Under the pieces are notes generated by a model. That model searched no databases, was not told the DNA's origin, and saw nothing but the letters and a program-made list of their open reading frames with translations. Position numbers and translations under genes: made by a program. From an uncultured Burkholderiales bacterium (GTDB taxonomy: Bacteria; Pseudomonadota; Gammaproteobacteria; Burkholderiales; Burkholderiaceae_C), in assembly GCA_903932865.1 (NCBI GenBank), contig CAIZHQ010000006.1, positions 124,001 to 188,000 on the forward strand: a DNA stretch of 64,000 nucleotides, in the 5' to 3' direction. Below are positions 33,722-44,223 of this stretch, one piece after another (within the stretch, counting starts at the first letter, position 1; each line of letters starts with the position of its first letter).

Positions 33722-34363
33722 TCAGCGGTCACGCACATACGGGTTACTCTGCCGCTCGCGCCCAAAGGTGCTCTCGGGTCCATGCCCGGGAATGAACACC
33801 GTGTCATGGCCCATGGGCCACAGCCGTTCGGTGATGCTCGCGATCAGATCGTCGTGATTGCCTTGCGGAAAATCGGTGCGGCCAATGCTGCCGGCAAACA
33901 GCACATCGCCGACAAAAGCGCGCTTGATTTCGGGCGAATAAAACACCACATGGCCGGGAGTGTGGCCCGGGCAGTGGCGCACCTGCACAGTGTGTGCGCC
34001 CAGCGTGACGGTGTCGCCATCGGCCAGCCAACGCGTGGGCTTGAACACCCGCGCCGGCGGAAAACCATAGGCCGCAGCGGCCTGCGGCAAGCCGTCGATC
34101 CAGAACTGGTCCGCGGGATGCGGCCCGATGATGGGCAAGCCCCCCAATTGCTCAGCCAGATCGGCCGTGCCTGAGGCGTGGTCCAGATGGCCATGGGTGA
34201 TCCAGATCTGCTCCAGCTTGAGGCCATGGCGGCGCACTGCGTCCAAAATCAGATCCAGATCGCCCCCCGGGTCAACGACTGCCGCCTGGCGGCTCTGGTC
34301 GTCCCACACAACTGAGCAATTTTGCTGAAAGGGCGTGACGGGGATGGTTTGGTATTGCAGCAT
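33722..34363 (-). CDS. MBL-fold metallo-hydrolase (glyoxalase II-like)
   Basis: 213 aa. Metal-binding motif THGHLDHASG (H57, H59, D61, H62), later His in RHCPGHTPGHV, Asp in VGDVLFAGSIGRTDF and a C-terminal FIPGHGPES. This is the YcbL/glyoxalase-II type hydrolase with two metals. Substrate is likely an acyl-glutathione thioester but is unproven. The start ATG at 34363 overlaps the start of the methyltransferase on the other strand (GCATGC). Confidence 0.87.
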   Translation of the reverse strand: MLQYQTIPVTPFQQNCSVVWDDQSRQAAVVDPGGDLDLILDAVRRHGLKLEQIWITHGHLDHASGTADLAEQLGGLPIIGPHPADQFWIDGLPQAAAAYGFPPARVFKPTRWLADGDTVTLGAHTVQVRHCPGHTPGHVVFYSPEIKRAFVGDVLFAGSIGRTDFPQGNHDDLIASITERLWPMGHDTVFIPGHGPESTFGRERQSNPYVRDR

Positions 34364-35231
34364 GCTTCAGATTATCCCAAATGCCGAGGTGCAAACCACG
34401 CCACTGAACTGCGCCTGGTGTACATTCCGCATCAGCCAGCGCCTTTTGATCATTGGCTTGTGCGCTGCAACGATTGTTTCTTTGCAAACCAGTTCACCCG
34501 GCTACCTGACCCGTCAGGAAAGCATCGCGGTTTCGGGCGTGGATGACCTGCTCATCCGTTCCTTGCTCGATAAAAACCAGTTCCACGACCCTTTGGACGA
34601 GGCCCTTAACTTGGGCATTTCCTCAGCCACTTGGCCCCTTTTCGGCCTTTTGTGGCCCTCGGGGATGCGCATGGCCGAACGCATGGCACGCCGCCCCGTG
34701 ACGGGCGAGCGCATTTTGGAAATCGGTTGCGGCTTGGCATTGTCCAGTCTGGTGGCGCACCGCCGGGGGGCGCAGATCACAGCCAGTGATTGCCACCCAC
34801 TGGCGCATGCGTTTTTGGACGAGAACACGCGCATCAATGGCCTCGCCCCCATCACTTACCGGCACGGTTTGTGGGGCACGGCTGCGCTACGCCAAGATGG
34901 CTTGCCTGTGCTGACAGCGGTCAAAGATGCCGCCGTGAGCGGTGAATTTGACCTGATCGTAGGCAGCGATATTCTCTACGAACGTGACGATGAGGGCACA
35001 CTGGCCCAGTTCATCGGTGAACACGCCGCCCACAGTTCAGAGATCTGGGTGATCGACCCCAACCGGGGCAACCGCGCCGCCTTTCACAAACACATGGCGC
35101 ATGCGGGTTTTGCGATGCACGAACAGGTGCTGGACCAGGCCGCACACGACGGCATGGCGGCTTACAAGGGGCGCATGCTAACGTACACGCGGTGTGGAAA
35201 TGGATCCCGGATCAAGTCCGGGATGACATGA
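34362..35231 (+). CDS. SAM-dependent methyltransferase (PF10294-like)
   Basis: 289 aa from ATG 34362. The SAM-binding motif is ILEIGCGLALSSLVAHRRGA near residue 122, with SDCHPLA as motif II and DLIVGSDILYERDD near 205. The layout fits the nicotinamide N-methyltransferase-like/lysine methyltransferase family that modifies proteins. A ~40-aa N-terminal stretch (AWCTFRISQRLLIIGLC, in part) precedes the fold and is atypical. The last nine residues, GSRIKSGMT, are encoded by an interspersed repeat, so the C-terminus is a recent read-through extension. Target unknown. Confidence 0.75.
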   Translation: MLQIIPNAEVQTTPLNCAWCTFRISQRLLIIGLCAATIVSLQTSSPGYLTRQESIAVSGVDDLLIRSLLDKNQFHDPLDEALNLGISSATWPLFGLLWPSGMRMAERMARRPVTGERILEIGCGLALSSLVAHRRGAQITASDCHPLAHAFLDENTRINGLAPITYRHGLWGTAALRQDGLPVLTAVKDAAVSGEFDLIVGSDILYERDDEGTLAQFIGEHAAHSSEIWVIDPNRGNRAAFHKHMAHAGFAMHEQVLDQAAHDGMAAYKGRMLTYTRCGNGSRIKSGMT

Positions 35232-35250
35232 CAGAAAGTCAGCGATGACA
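35204..35250 (+). repeat. interspersed repeat, copy 2 (overlaps end of methyltransferase gene)
   Basis: ATCCCGGA-TCAAG-TCCGGGAT (35204-35224) is an 8-bp hairpin; the copy continues to AGTCAGCGATGACA ending at 35250. The 40-bp part 35211-35250 matches 23446-23485 in both conserved blocks. A related but weaker hairpin (ACCCGGA/TCCGGGGT) lies near 35289-35309. Confidence 0.65.
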
Positions 35251-35327
35251 TCGAAAACCATCCAGAATGACGCCTCTCGACTGTCAACCCGGACTGGCTC
35301 CGGGGTCCCTGCTCTCCACGCCACCAG

Positions 35328-36131
35328 TCACAAACTCAGGTCGTAGCCGATGGTGATCGGGGCGTGGTCCGAAAATTTTTCACCTTTGTAAATGTGCTCG
35401 GTGCGGGCCGTTTCGGCCACTGCGGGTGTGGCCAGGTGGTAGTCCAGCCGCCAGCCCACGTTCTTGGCATAGGCTTGACCTCGGTTGCTCCACCAGGTGT
35501 AACACTCGTCGGTGGTGTGCGGCTGCAAGCGTCGGTACACGTCCACCAAGCCACCTTCAGTGGTCAGCTGCGTCATCCACGCACGCTCCTCGGGTAGAAA
35601 GCCGCTGTTCTTCTGGTTGCTGCGCCAGTTTTTCAAATCAGCCTGCTGATGCGCGATGTTCACGTCGCTGCAAACAATGAACTCGCGCGCTGCCTTGAGG
35701 GCCATCAAGTGCGGGTGCATGGCGCTCAGAAAGCGGAACTTGGCCTCCTGTCGCTCGGGGCCCGATGAGCCGCTGGGGAAGTAGCAGCTGACGATGGACA
35801 ACTTGCGCGTGGGGGTGTCAAAGCGCGTTTCGACATAACGGCCTTCGGCATCGAACTCGCCGCCGTCAAAACCCACCAGCACGTCACTGGGCTCGTGGCG
35901 GGTGTAAACACCCACGCCCGAGTAGCCTTTTTTCTCGGCAAAGTGAAAGTACCCCTTGAGGCCCGCGAGTTCTTCGAACTTGCCCGCCACATCGGCGGCT
36001 TGGGCTTTGACCTCTTGCACGCCAATACAATCGGGTTTTTCTTGCGCCAGCCAGGCTTCAACGCCCTTGGTCGTGGCCGAGCGGATGCCGTTGAGGTTGA
36101 GGCTGGTGAGTTTGAACAAGGATTTCCCCAT
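35328..36131 (-). CDS. xthA: exodeoxyribonuclease III
   Basis: 267 aa. The AP-endonuclease fold is clear: LTSLNLNGIRS, CIGVQEVKAQ with the metal-binding Glu, GYSGVGVYTRHEP, VSCYFPSGSSGPERQEAKF, FIVCSDVNIAHQQADLKNW and the C-terminal SDHAPITIGYDL with the catalytic His. It cuts at abasic sites and degrades duplex DNA 3' to 5'. The start ATG overlaps the start of pyrE on the other strand. Confidence 0.94.
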   Translation of the reverse strand: MGKSLFKLTSLNLNGIRSATTKGVEAWLAQEKPDCIGVQEVKAQAADVAGKFEELAGLKGYFHFAEKKGYSGVGVYTRHEPSDVLVGFDGGEFDAEGRYVETRFDTPTRKLSIVSCYFPSGSSGPERQEAKFRFLSAMHPHLMALKAAREFIVCSDVNIAHQQADLKNWRSNQKNSGFLPEERAWMTQLTTEGGLVDVYRRLQPHTTDECYTWWSNRGQAYAKNVGWRLDYHLATPAVAETARTEHIYKGEKFSDHAPITIGYDLSL

Positions 36132-36834
36132 GGTGACAGGACAGGCAAGCAGCGCCGAGATGCAGGCGCTCGCTCAGGAATTTGTGCAGTTTGCGGTCGA
36201 TTCTGGCGTTTTGCGTTTTGGGCAATTCAAGACCAAAGCCGGTCGCATGAGCCCTTACTTCTTCAACGCCGGTCTGTTTGACGACGGCACCAAGCTCAGC
36301 CGACTGGCGCAATTCTATGCAAAAGCCTTGCTGGCCAGCGGCATCGAGTTCGACATGATCTTCGGCCCGGCCTACAAGGGCATTCCGCTGGGTGCGGCCG
36401 TGGCCATTGAGTTGTCTCGCCTGGGCAAAAACGTACCCTTTGCCTACAACCGCAAAGAAACCAAGGACCACGGTGAAGGCGGCTCGTTGGTGGGTGCGCC
36501 CCTTCAAGGCCGCGTGCTGATTGTGGACGACGTGATGAGCGCAGGCACCGCTGCCCGAGAGTCGATTGCGCTGATCAAGGCCGCAGGGGCCACACCACAT
36601 GCCATCGCGATTGCGCTGGACCGCCAGGAAATGGCCACCGAAAAACAAGTCGATGGCGCAGTCCATGACTTGTCCTACAGCGCGGTTCAATATGTGCGCG
36701 GTACTTTGGGCATGCAGGTGTGCACCATTGCCCAACTTGCAGACCTGCTGGCTTTTCTGGCCCGTCAAAACCAGCCTGATTTGCAGGCCCACCTGGTCAC
36801 AGTGCAGGCCTACCGGGACCGTTACGGCGTCTGA
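36130..36834 (+). CDS. pyrE: orotate phosphoribosyltransferase
   Basis: 234 aa from ATG 36130, supported by AAGGA at 36118-36122. The PRPP loop VLIVDDVMSAGTA lies at 129-141, and PAYKGIPLGAAVA, FAYNRKETKDHGEGG are conserved. It converts orotate and PRPP to OMP in pyrimidine synthesis. An upstream reading extension has no similarity and runs through xthA. The start overlaps that of xthA by two bases. A hairpin (TCAGCGA/TCGCTGA, 36852-36877) follows but has no T tract. Confidence 0.94.
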   Translation: MVTGQASSAEMQALAQEFVQFAVDSGVLRFGQFKTKAGRMSPYFFNAGLFDDGTKLSRLAQFYAKALLASGIEFDMIFGPAYKGIPLGAAVAIELSRLGKNVPFAYNRKETKDHGEGGSLVGAPLQGRVLIVDDVMSAGTAARESIALIKAAGATPHAIAIALDRQEMATEKQVDGAVHDLSYSAVQYVRGTLGMQVCTIAQLADLLAFLARQNQPDLQAHLVTVQAYRDRYGV

Positions 36835-37541
36835 TCTGCCCTGTTTTGACTTCAGCGAGTCGCTTTGCGTTCGCTGAGATACCAGCGGGCTTCACAGGTT
36901 CACACCCCTCCTTGACGGATCGAAACAACGCTACTGAGTCAGCTCTAAAGCTTTGTTAAATTATTATCTTATTCTAATTTTTTTCTAAATTCAGTATTAT
37001 AAATTTATATCAATGCACCATGACCTTATTCAAATGTTGCTCAAGTTTCTTATTGGCTGAGTTTAGATTCTTTCAGATTGGGGCCGTCTTCTTCGATTGT
37101 CCCAAAGCTTGTTATTTCACAAGCCGGTCCCTCGGTTACCCTTTTTTCTCCGCAGATTTGGAGTGCTAAACATTTTTTTGAACAAAATCTCCATTTCCAG
37201 CTCTTTATTTTGCAGGGGTACGCCAATTGGCGGATTCGTTGATCATTTTTTTTGGCGAGAATTTCACTTTTAATATCGTTAATATTTCATCCGCAATGAT
37301 TCACCTTGAATGGCGAAAATACATTCTTCATGGTTCAAAGAAGCGCGGACCGTTTTTTGGATCTTTTGCCTCTTACACGACCGATTGCTTGGCCAGCGTG
37401 GCCGCACTCGTGCCTGTTGCGATGCATGCGCCAGCATTGGCCTGGGTGTTGAATCAGGCCCTACAGACCTGCCCCCGCCGTTGTGTCTGCCTCCGAATTT
37501 GCGCGGACAGTGAAATAACAATTTAGAACTGGAGCATGAGC
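36835..37541. other. AT-rich gene-free stretch before the HTH/receiver gene
   Basis: This ~700-bp region lies between pyrE and the regulator at 37542. Its middle (about 36945-37330) is far richer in A/T than the surrounding genes, with several runs of T and A and no conserved reading frame. A 99-codon frame at 37227-37526 has no family resemblance. It may be a long regulatory leader or a remnant of foreign DNA. No promoter could be set with confidence. Confidence 0.55.
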
Positions 37542-38213
37542 ATGTTCAATGAAACCTCCCCTGTGATTGATACAGGTCGCCCTCACACCTCCCACAAAAC
37601 CACTTCTCTGTCCAAGACTGTGAGTCAAATACCTCAATTTTTGAGTACTGCCGAAGCTGCCCGCATTCTGGGTTTGTCCACCACCTTGGTGCAAACTTTG
37701 GTCGATCAGGGTGACCTCAAGGGATGGAAAACCCGTGGTGGACACCGCCGCATATCGCTGGAATCGATCATGGATTACCAAACAGTTTCGCGACATGTGG
37801 TGGGTTCTCAACACAAATCCTCGCACAAGCCCAATGTCACAGTCGTGATCGAATCACCACCTTTGTTTTTGAAACTCAAAGCGGAATGCGCTTTGTGGCA
37901 CTTGCCGATTGGTGTGAATTTTTTTGATTCGGTGACGGCGGCTTTGCTGGAGTTGTCTAGCCAAAGACCCGACATGATTGTCGTCGAAATGTCGATGCCA
38001 AGGGCCCAACAAGAAAAGACTTTCCAGGCTCTCGAAAACTTTAACCAGCGCGGGAATATGCCTTTGTCGGTTGTATTGATCACAGCCGAGAAAGATTTGA
38101 AAGCCAGCATGCCTGCAGGCGCCAGTTCATCGATCCAGGTGGTAACAGGCCCCATGTCGGCGGTTTGGTTACATGCCTACCTCACTGGCGTGATCGCCTC
38201 TTGCAGACCCTGA
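37542..38213 (+). CDS. excisionase-type HTH protein fused to a degenerate receiver domain
   Basis: 223 aa from ATG 37542, seven bases after GGAG (the ATG at 37536 is too close). A MerR/excisionase-type HTH occupies about 31-80: FLSTAEAARILGLSTTLVQTL and GWKTRGGHRRI, the usual wing. The C-terminal half (about 97-220) has the strand pattern of a response-regulator receiver, but the expected acceptor Asp is Glu149 in DMIVVEMSMP, and the usual Lys region reads VVTGPMS. It is thus a DNA-binding protein with a phosphorylation-independent receiver-like dimer domain. It lies behind the AT-rich leader and is likely a regulator with unknown targets. Confidence 0.72.
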   Translation: MFNETSPVIDTGRPHTSHKTTSLSKTVSQIPQFLSTAEAARILGLSTTLVQTLVDQGDLKGWKTRGGHRRISLESIMDYQTVSRHVVGSQHKSSHKPNVTVVIESPPLFLKLKAECALWHLPIGVNFFDSVTAALLELSSQRPDMIVVEMSMPRAQQEKTFQALENFNQRGNMPLSVVLITAEKDLKASMPAGASSSIQVVTGPMSAVWLHAYLTGVIASCRP

Positions 38214-38317
38214 ATCCTGGAGCCGTTTGCTTGACCATGCAAAGAGACTCATGTTCATCACTGTTCATTGTGATGCGTGAGCCTGATGTGTCTTGACCAG
38301 GCTTGTAAGCAACCCAA

Positions 38318-38393
38318 TGGTGCGGCTGGCGGGGATCGAACCCACGACCCTTGGCTTCGGAGGCCAATACTCTATCCACTGAGCTACAGCCGC
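38318..38393 (-). tRNA. tRNA-Arg (anticodon CCG)
   Basis: A 76-nt cloverleaf on the minus strand. Acceptor stem GCGGCTG pairs with CAGCCGC; D loop AGTGGATA; anticodon stem TTGGC/GCCAA with loop CTCCGAA giving CCG; T stem GTGGG/CCCGC with TTCGATC; encoded CCA end. It reads CGG codons. A CATAAT -10-like box lies 15 bp upstream (38408-38413). Confidence 0.97.
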
Positions 38394-38407
38394 ACTTCAA
38401 TGTTCAG

Positions 38408-38413
38408 ATTATG
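38408..38413 (-). promoter_or_regulatory. possible -10 box of tRNA-Arg
   Basis: CATAAT on the minus strand, 15 bp before the tRNA's 5' end. No clear -35 hexamer at the usual distance, so support is weak. Confidence 0.3.
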
Positions 38414-38467
38414 TCACGCCCGCACTCAAGATCGCCTGATTTGAAAGTTCGACGAAGGGTGCAACGC

Positions 38468-38473
38468 TATAAT
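38468..38473 (+). promoter_or_regulatory. -10 box for the cytochrome c gene
   Basis: A perfect TATAAT 61 bp before the cytochrome start. A TTGAAA at 38441 is 21 bp upstream, longer than the ideal spacing, so the -35 assignment is weak. Confidence 0.45.
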
Positions 38474-38534
38474 CCGAGGTTGTTTTTTTGATCTACACAT
38501 TGGCCCTTGTGGTCACGCCCCAACAGAGGATTTC

Positions 38535-39050
38535 ATGAGCGACAACAGCCACGATCAGCACGAAGCCCACACGGGTCCCGTCAAAACCCCTAAGCAAATG
38601 CTTTTGCTGAGTTTGGCCTCTTTCGTGATCCCAGTGTTCATCATCATCGGCTTGGTTTTCTATGTGACATCGGCCAATAAACCCGCTGCGGGTGCCGTTG
38701 ACACCGAGAAATCAACGGCCCTTCGCATCCAGAAAATCGGTGCGGTTGAAGTGCGTGATGCCAATCGCCCTCTCAAACCTGGTGCTGAGGTTTACAAAGC
38801 GCAGTGTGCGGCTTGCCATGACGCCGGTGCTGCTGGCGCACCGAAGTTTGCAGATGCCGGTGCATGGCGTGCGCGTTTGGGCCAAGGCCTGGAGGGCTTG
38901 GTGAATTCAGCCCTCAAGGGCAAGGGTGCGATGGGCGCCCAGGGTGGTGGTGATTTCAACGATACCGAAATTGCCCGTGCTGTGGTCCACTTGGCCAATT
39001 CAGGTGGTGGCAAGTTCGATGAGCCCAAAGCCCCGGAAGCGGCGAAATAA
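38535..39050 (+). CDS. membrane-anchored cytochrome c (c5-like)
   Basis: 171 aa. An N-terminal helix at about 23-46 (LLLSLASFVIPVFIIIGLVF, in part) is a signal anchor, followed by a linker and a cytochrome c domain with CAACH at 91-95 and a downstream Met (GAMGAQGGGDF) as possible axial ligand. It is a small periplasmic electron carrier of the c5/c-type class tied to the membrane, likely feeding a terminal oxidase. Alone in its transcription unit, with a -10 TATAAT and a terminator of its own. Confidence 0.87.
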   Translation: MSDNSHDQHEAHTGPVKTPKQMLLLSLASFVIPVFIIIGLVFYVTSANKPAAGAVDTEKSTALRIQKIGAVEVRDANRPLKPGAEVYKAQCAACHDAGAAGAPKFADAGAWRARLGQGLEGLVNSALKGKGAMGAQGGGDFNDTEIARAVVHLANSGGGKFDEPKAPEAAK

Positions 39051-39067
39051 ATTGCCGTCTTTTCCAT

Positions 39068-39094
39068 AAAACCGACGAGCATCGTCGGTTTTTT
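39068..39094 (+). terminator. rho-independent terminator of the cytochrome c gene
   Basis: AAACCGACGA-GCA-TCGTCGGTTT followed by a T run: a 10-bp stem with a 3-base loop. Its end abuts the stop of the convergent gene on the minus strand. Confidence 0.88.
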
Positions 39095-39645
39095 TATGCT
39101 GGTTTTTGCCTGGTTTTTACTTTGAATGGGCTCAGTTCATACGCATATCGAGCAGGTAAATCCTTCGCTATTGCATCCTCCAAAGTCCATCGGCCCAACT
39201 CTATCGCTTGCGCTGCCCTTGCCACATCCAGGGTGTGCACCAGCCCCAAACCCCGCGTGGTATCCAAGTAGACCCGGCCGTTTTCGTCCACCATGATTTT
39301 GTTGACTTCTGCCATCACCCCAGAGTGCGCCATCACGGAGAAGTCGTTTTCAATGCGCCAGATGTGGGGCGTTATTTCAAGTTCGACGTACACCCTTTGC
39401 GGTCCGTTCTGGAAATACCATTGTCCTTGCGCATCGAATTCATAGTTGCGTTGGATGAAATCGATCAATTTTTCATGTCTCAACAACGAGCCTTTGGCGC
39501 CAGGCTGACCACTTTGGAAAGCACCCAGTGCCTGCACCCGGTCATCTCGCATCCACCATTGCCCTCTGCTGTCCAAGCCCAGCCAACCATAACAATCCGG
39601 GACGTCAGGCCATTTGACCATGGCTTGCCGAACGATGTCATCCAT
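39094..39645 (-). CDS. conserved betaproteobacterial protein of unknown function (DUF2946-type?)
   Basis: 183 aa from ATG 39645. It opens MDDIVRQAMVKWPDVPDCYGWLGLD, then WWMRDDRVQALGAFQSG, PQRVYVELEITPHIWRIEN and GRVYLDTTRGLGLVHTLDV. The fold is unnamed to me; similar proteins are widespread in Burkholderiales, usually labelled as a DUF. The label DUF2946 is a recollection and may be wrong. The start lies within the last codons of the hydrolase upstream (8-nt overlap), so the two are translationally coupled. Confidence 0.6.
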   Translation of the reverse strand: MDDIVRQAMVKWPDVPDCYGWLGLDSRGQWWMRDDRVQALGAFQSGQPGAKGSLLRHEKLIDFIQRNYEFDAQGQWYFQNGPQRVYVELEITPHIWRIENDFSVMAHSGVMAEVNKIMVDENGRVYLDTTRGLGLVHTLDVARAAQAIELGRWTLEDAIAKDLPARYAYELSPFKVKTRQKPA

Positions 39646-40651
39646 GTCTTGCCTCTCCTGTTTTTGTGCCCTGTCCTGTGACCTGCAACAGCCACCCGCC
39701 GACCGCCTCAGGTACTGCCCTCACGTGACCAGGCCAGATGCCTTGTGCAAATCCGACATGGCCGCCTTGCTCGGGTTGCCAAAGGGTCACGCTGTTGGAC
39801 ACATCGCCTTCAACAGGAAGACTGTTGGCGGGCACAAAAGGATCATTCAAGGCATTGAGCGCAAGTGCGGGCAACCGAATGTCGCGCATCAGGGGCTTGG
39901 CTGACGCATGGGTCCAGTAATCGTCGGTCCCTTTGAAACCGTGCAAAGGGGCGGTGAAGGCATTGTCAAACGCATAGAGATCTTTGGCTGCCATCATTGC
40001 CGCCTTGTCAAACAGGCCCGGGTGCTGCGCCCATTTGGCGAGGGCCTTAGGCTTCATGCTGCGTAAAAACATGGGCGTGTAGATTTGCCGGTTCAGCCCC
40101 CGCCCTATGGCCATTCCACTTTTCATCAAGTCAAGTGGCGCACAGATGGCAGCTATGGCATCGGCTCTGAGCTGAGCTTGATGACCTTGCAAAGCGGCCC
40201 AGCGCATCAATGCATTGCCTCCCAAAGAAACGCCAACGGCCAACAGGATTTGACCGCCAACGGACTGGTGTTCGCTGCGCATTCGCGCCAACACCCAGTT
40301 GATCTCTTCATGATCTCCTGAATGGTAGGCGCGCGGTGCGAGGTTCAGTTGGCCACTGCAGCCCCTGAAATGGGGCACAGCAAAATTCATGTCTTGCTCT
40401 TCAGCCCAACCAGCAAATGCCTGTGCGTAGTGGCTCATCGAAGAGCCTTCCAAACCATGAAATAGGACCAGCATGGGCCGATCTGCGCGACTGGCCGTCT
40501 GCTTATCGATGTCCAAGAAATCAGCGTCGGGCGTTGTCCAGCGTACTCTGCTCAAAGCTTGTTTCGGCCCCGATCGTCTGCGCGCGTACAGTGCAGGCCA
40601 TATCGTCTGGGCATGTCCACCTGGCAGCCAGGCGGGTGCTTGGTATTGCAT
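39638..40651 (-). CDS. YheT-family alpha/beta hydrolase
   Basis: 337 aa from ATG 40651. Opening WLPGGHAQTIWPAL, FHGLEGSS, then NFAVPHFRGCSG, and the nucleophile elbow GVSLGGNALMRWA near 150, with C-terminal GGHVGFAQG containing the catalytic His. The family is the YheT/ABHD1-3 esterase group; physiological substrate is unknown. It overlaps the next gene by 8 nt and follows the SnoaL-like gene by 7 bp, making a three-gene unit. Confidence 0.85.
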   Translation of the reverse strand: MQYQAPAWLPGGHAQTIWPALYARRRSGPKQALSRVRWTTPDADFLDIDKQTASRADRPMLVLFHGLEGSSMSHYAQAFAGWAEEQDMNFAVPHFRGCSGQLNLAPRAYHSGDHEEINWVLARMRSEHQSVGGQILLAVGVSLGGNALMRWAALQGHQAQLRADAIAAICAPLDLMKSGMAIGRGLNRQIYTPMFLRSMKPKALAKWAQHPGLFDKAAMMAAKDLYAFDNAFTAPLHGFKGTDDYWTHASAKPLMRDIRLPALALNALNDPFVPANSLPVEGDVSNSVTLWQPEQGGHVGFAQGIWPGHVRAVPEAVGGWLLQVTGQGTKTGEARHG

Positions 40652-40658
40652 GCGCTTT

Positions 40659-41108
40659 TCAGTGCAAGACCGTGGGTTTGACCCCCACATCGACGGCATC
40701 TTGGGGCGTGCCTGGACTGGCGTGGTGGGCCACCATGCGCCAGCCTTGCGGGGTCTTGTGGTAAACATTTGTAGCGATCACATAGGCCTGCCGTGCACCT
40801 TGCGGGGTGATGACATCCACCCTTTCAACCAGATGGTGCACTGAACTGGCCAATGATTGCACTTTGTACACCCGTTCAGGAAATGCCTGAACGCTGCCAT
40901 TGTTGAACATGGCTTCAAATGTGGTGCGTATCGCCCCTGCTCCGATCATGCGCCCTCCACCTGGATGCACGCAGACAATGTCATCCTCTTCAGCCCAGCA
41001 GGACATGAGTTTTTCGATGTCGGCGTTGTGCAAGGCTTCGTAAAAGGCCTGTTCAATGTCATCCGGCGTCCCGCCGACCACTGCCGCTTGGAGTTTTGCG
41101 CGTTTCAT
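40659..41108 (-). CDS. NTF2/SnoaL-like fold protein
   Basis: 149 aa from ATG 41108, with a longer in-frame alternative starting at TTG 41210 that lacks a clear RBS. It shows the cone fold pattern: DIEQAFYEALHNADIEKLMSCWAEEDDIVCVHPGG, (in parts) then AGAIRTTFEAMFNNG and GWRMVAHHASPG. Such proteins are isomerases, hydratases or structural partners of unknown ligand; the nearby YheT hydrolase does not reveal its role. Confidence 0.75.
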   Translation of the reverse strand: MKRAKLQAAVVGGTPDDIEQAFYEALHNADIEKLMSCWAEEDDIVCVHPGGGRMIGAGAIRTTFEAMFNNGSVQAFPERVYKVQSLASSVHHLVERVDVITPQGARQAYVIATNVYHKTPQGWRMVAHHASPGTPQDAVDVGVKPTVLH

Positions 41109-41302
41109 GGGCTTGTTCTGGTCCAGCGGTTCATCCCAGTATTTTGCACTGTTTACCGGCTCAGGTGCTGTGCTTTGACTCACCTTCGCTTCTTTGCTTG
41201 AGGTCTTCAACTCAGACTGTTTTGCCCGATGGCTCTTACTCGAACAGACTTTCCATCACCGCCTCATGTTGCCACACAGCGTTTGATGAGTTCAAAAAAC
41301 CC

Positions 41303-41338
41303 AAAAAAAATCCGGTCACAAGGGACTGTGCCGGATTT
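41303..41338 (-). terminator. terminator of the atp operon
   Basis: On the minus strand AAATCCGG...CCGGATTT forms an 8-bp stem, extended by CACA/TGTG with one bulge, followed by a run of eight T. It is 49 bp after atpC. Confidence 0.8.
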
Positions 41339-41386
41339 CTGTCATTTTCTTGTTGCCAAGATCAGACTGGTTTGAGCAAAAGCAAA

Positions 41387-41800
41387 TTACTTTTTACGGT
41401 ATTTGCGCAGGGCTGACAACTGGGCCGCCAGCACCGCCAATTCAGACTGCGCAACAGCCAAGTCGATTTCACTGTTGGCGTTGCGCAGAGCTTCTTCGGC
41501 CAATTGTTTGGCAGCATTGGCTTTTTCTTCGTCGAGGTCCTTGCCGCGAATCGCGGTGTCCGACATCACGGTCACGCAGTCAGGCTGCACTTCCAAAATG
41601 CCACCGGCCACGAAAACGAATTCTTCGCCGCCGTCGGCCTTCTCAATCCGAACCGACCCGGCTTTGATGCGGGTGATCAGTGGTGTGTGGCGTGGGTAAA
41701 TGCCCAACTCGCCAGACTCACCGGGCAAGGCCACAAACCGGGCTTCACCCGACCAGATGGCCTCTTCGGCACTGACCACATCAACGTGGATGGTGTTCAT
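41387..41800 (-). CDS. atpC: F1F0 ATP synthase subunit epsilon
   Basis: 137 aa. The beta-sandwich starts [24 protein letters not shown] and holds [13 protein letters not shown]; the C-terminal helical hairpin follows ([20 protein letters not shown], in part). It is part of the F1 central stalk and can inhibit hydrolysis. Last gene of the operon, 69 bp after atpD. Confidence 0.96.
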   Translation of the reverse strand: MNTIHVDVVSAEEAIWSGEARFVALPGESGELGIYPRHTPLITRIKAGSVRIEKADGGEEFVFVAGGILEVQPDCVTVMSDTAIRGKDLDEEKANAAKQLAEEALRNANSEIDLAVAQSELAVLAAQLSALRKYRKK

Positions 41801-41869
41801 GTTTTCTCCTTAAAAAGGTGCGTTCAAGCGGGCTGCGGGAAGGCTCAATGGCCTCCCAGAAGCACTGCT

Positions 41870-44196
<2,327 letters not shown>

Positions 44197-44223
44197 CAGA
44201 GGCTCCTTTTGATCAGGTGGAAA

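Noticed and set aside
36852..36877. Hairpin after pyrE as a terminator
   Set aside because: The stem is fair but there is no T tract after it, so I did not list it as a feature.
37227..37526. 99-codon + strand frame in the AT-rich leader
   Set aside because: No RBS, no recognised domain and base composition changes midway; kept only as a possible leader peptide.
41109..41210. Longer N-terminus of the SnoaL-like protein from TTG 41210
   Set aside because: No RBS, a rare start and a low-complexity extension; ATG 41108 fits the usual family size.
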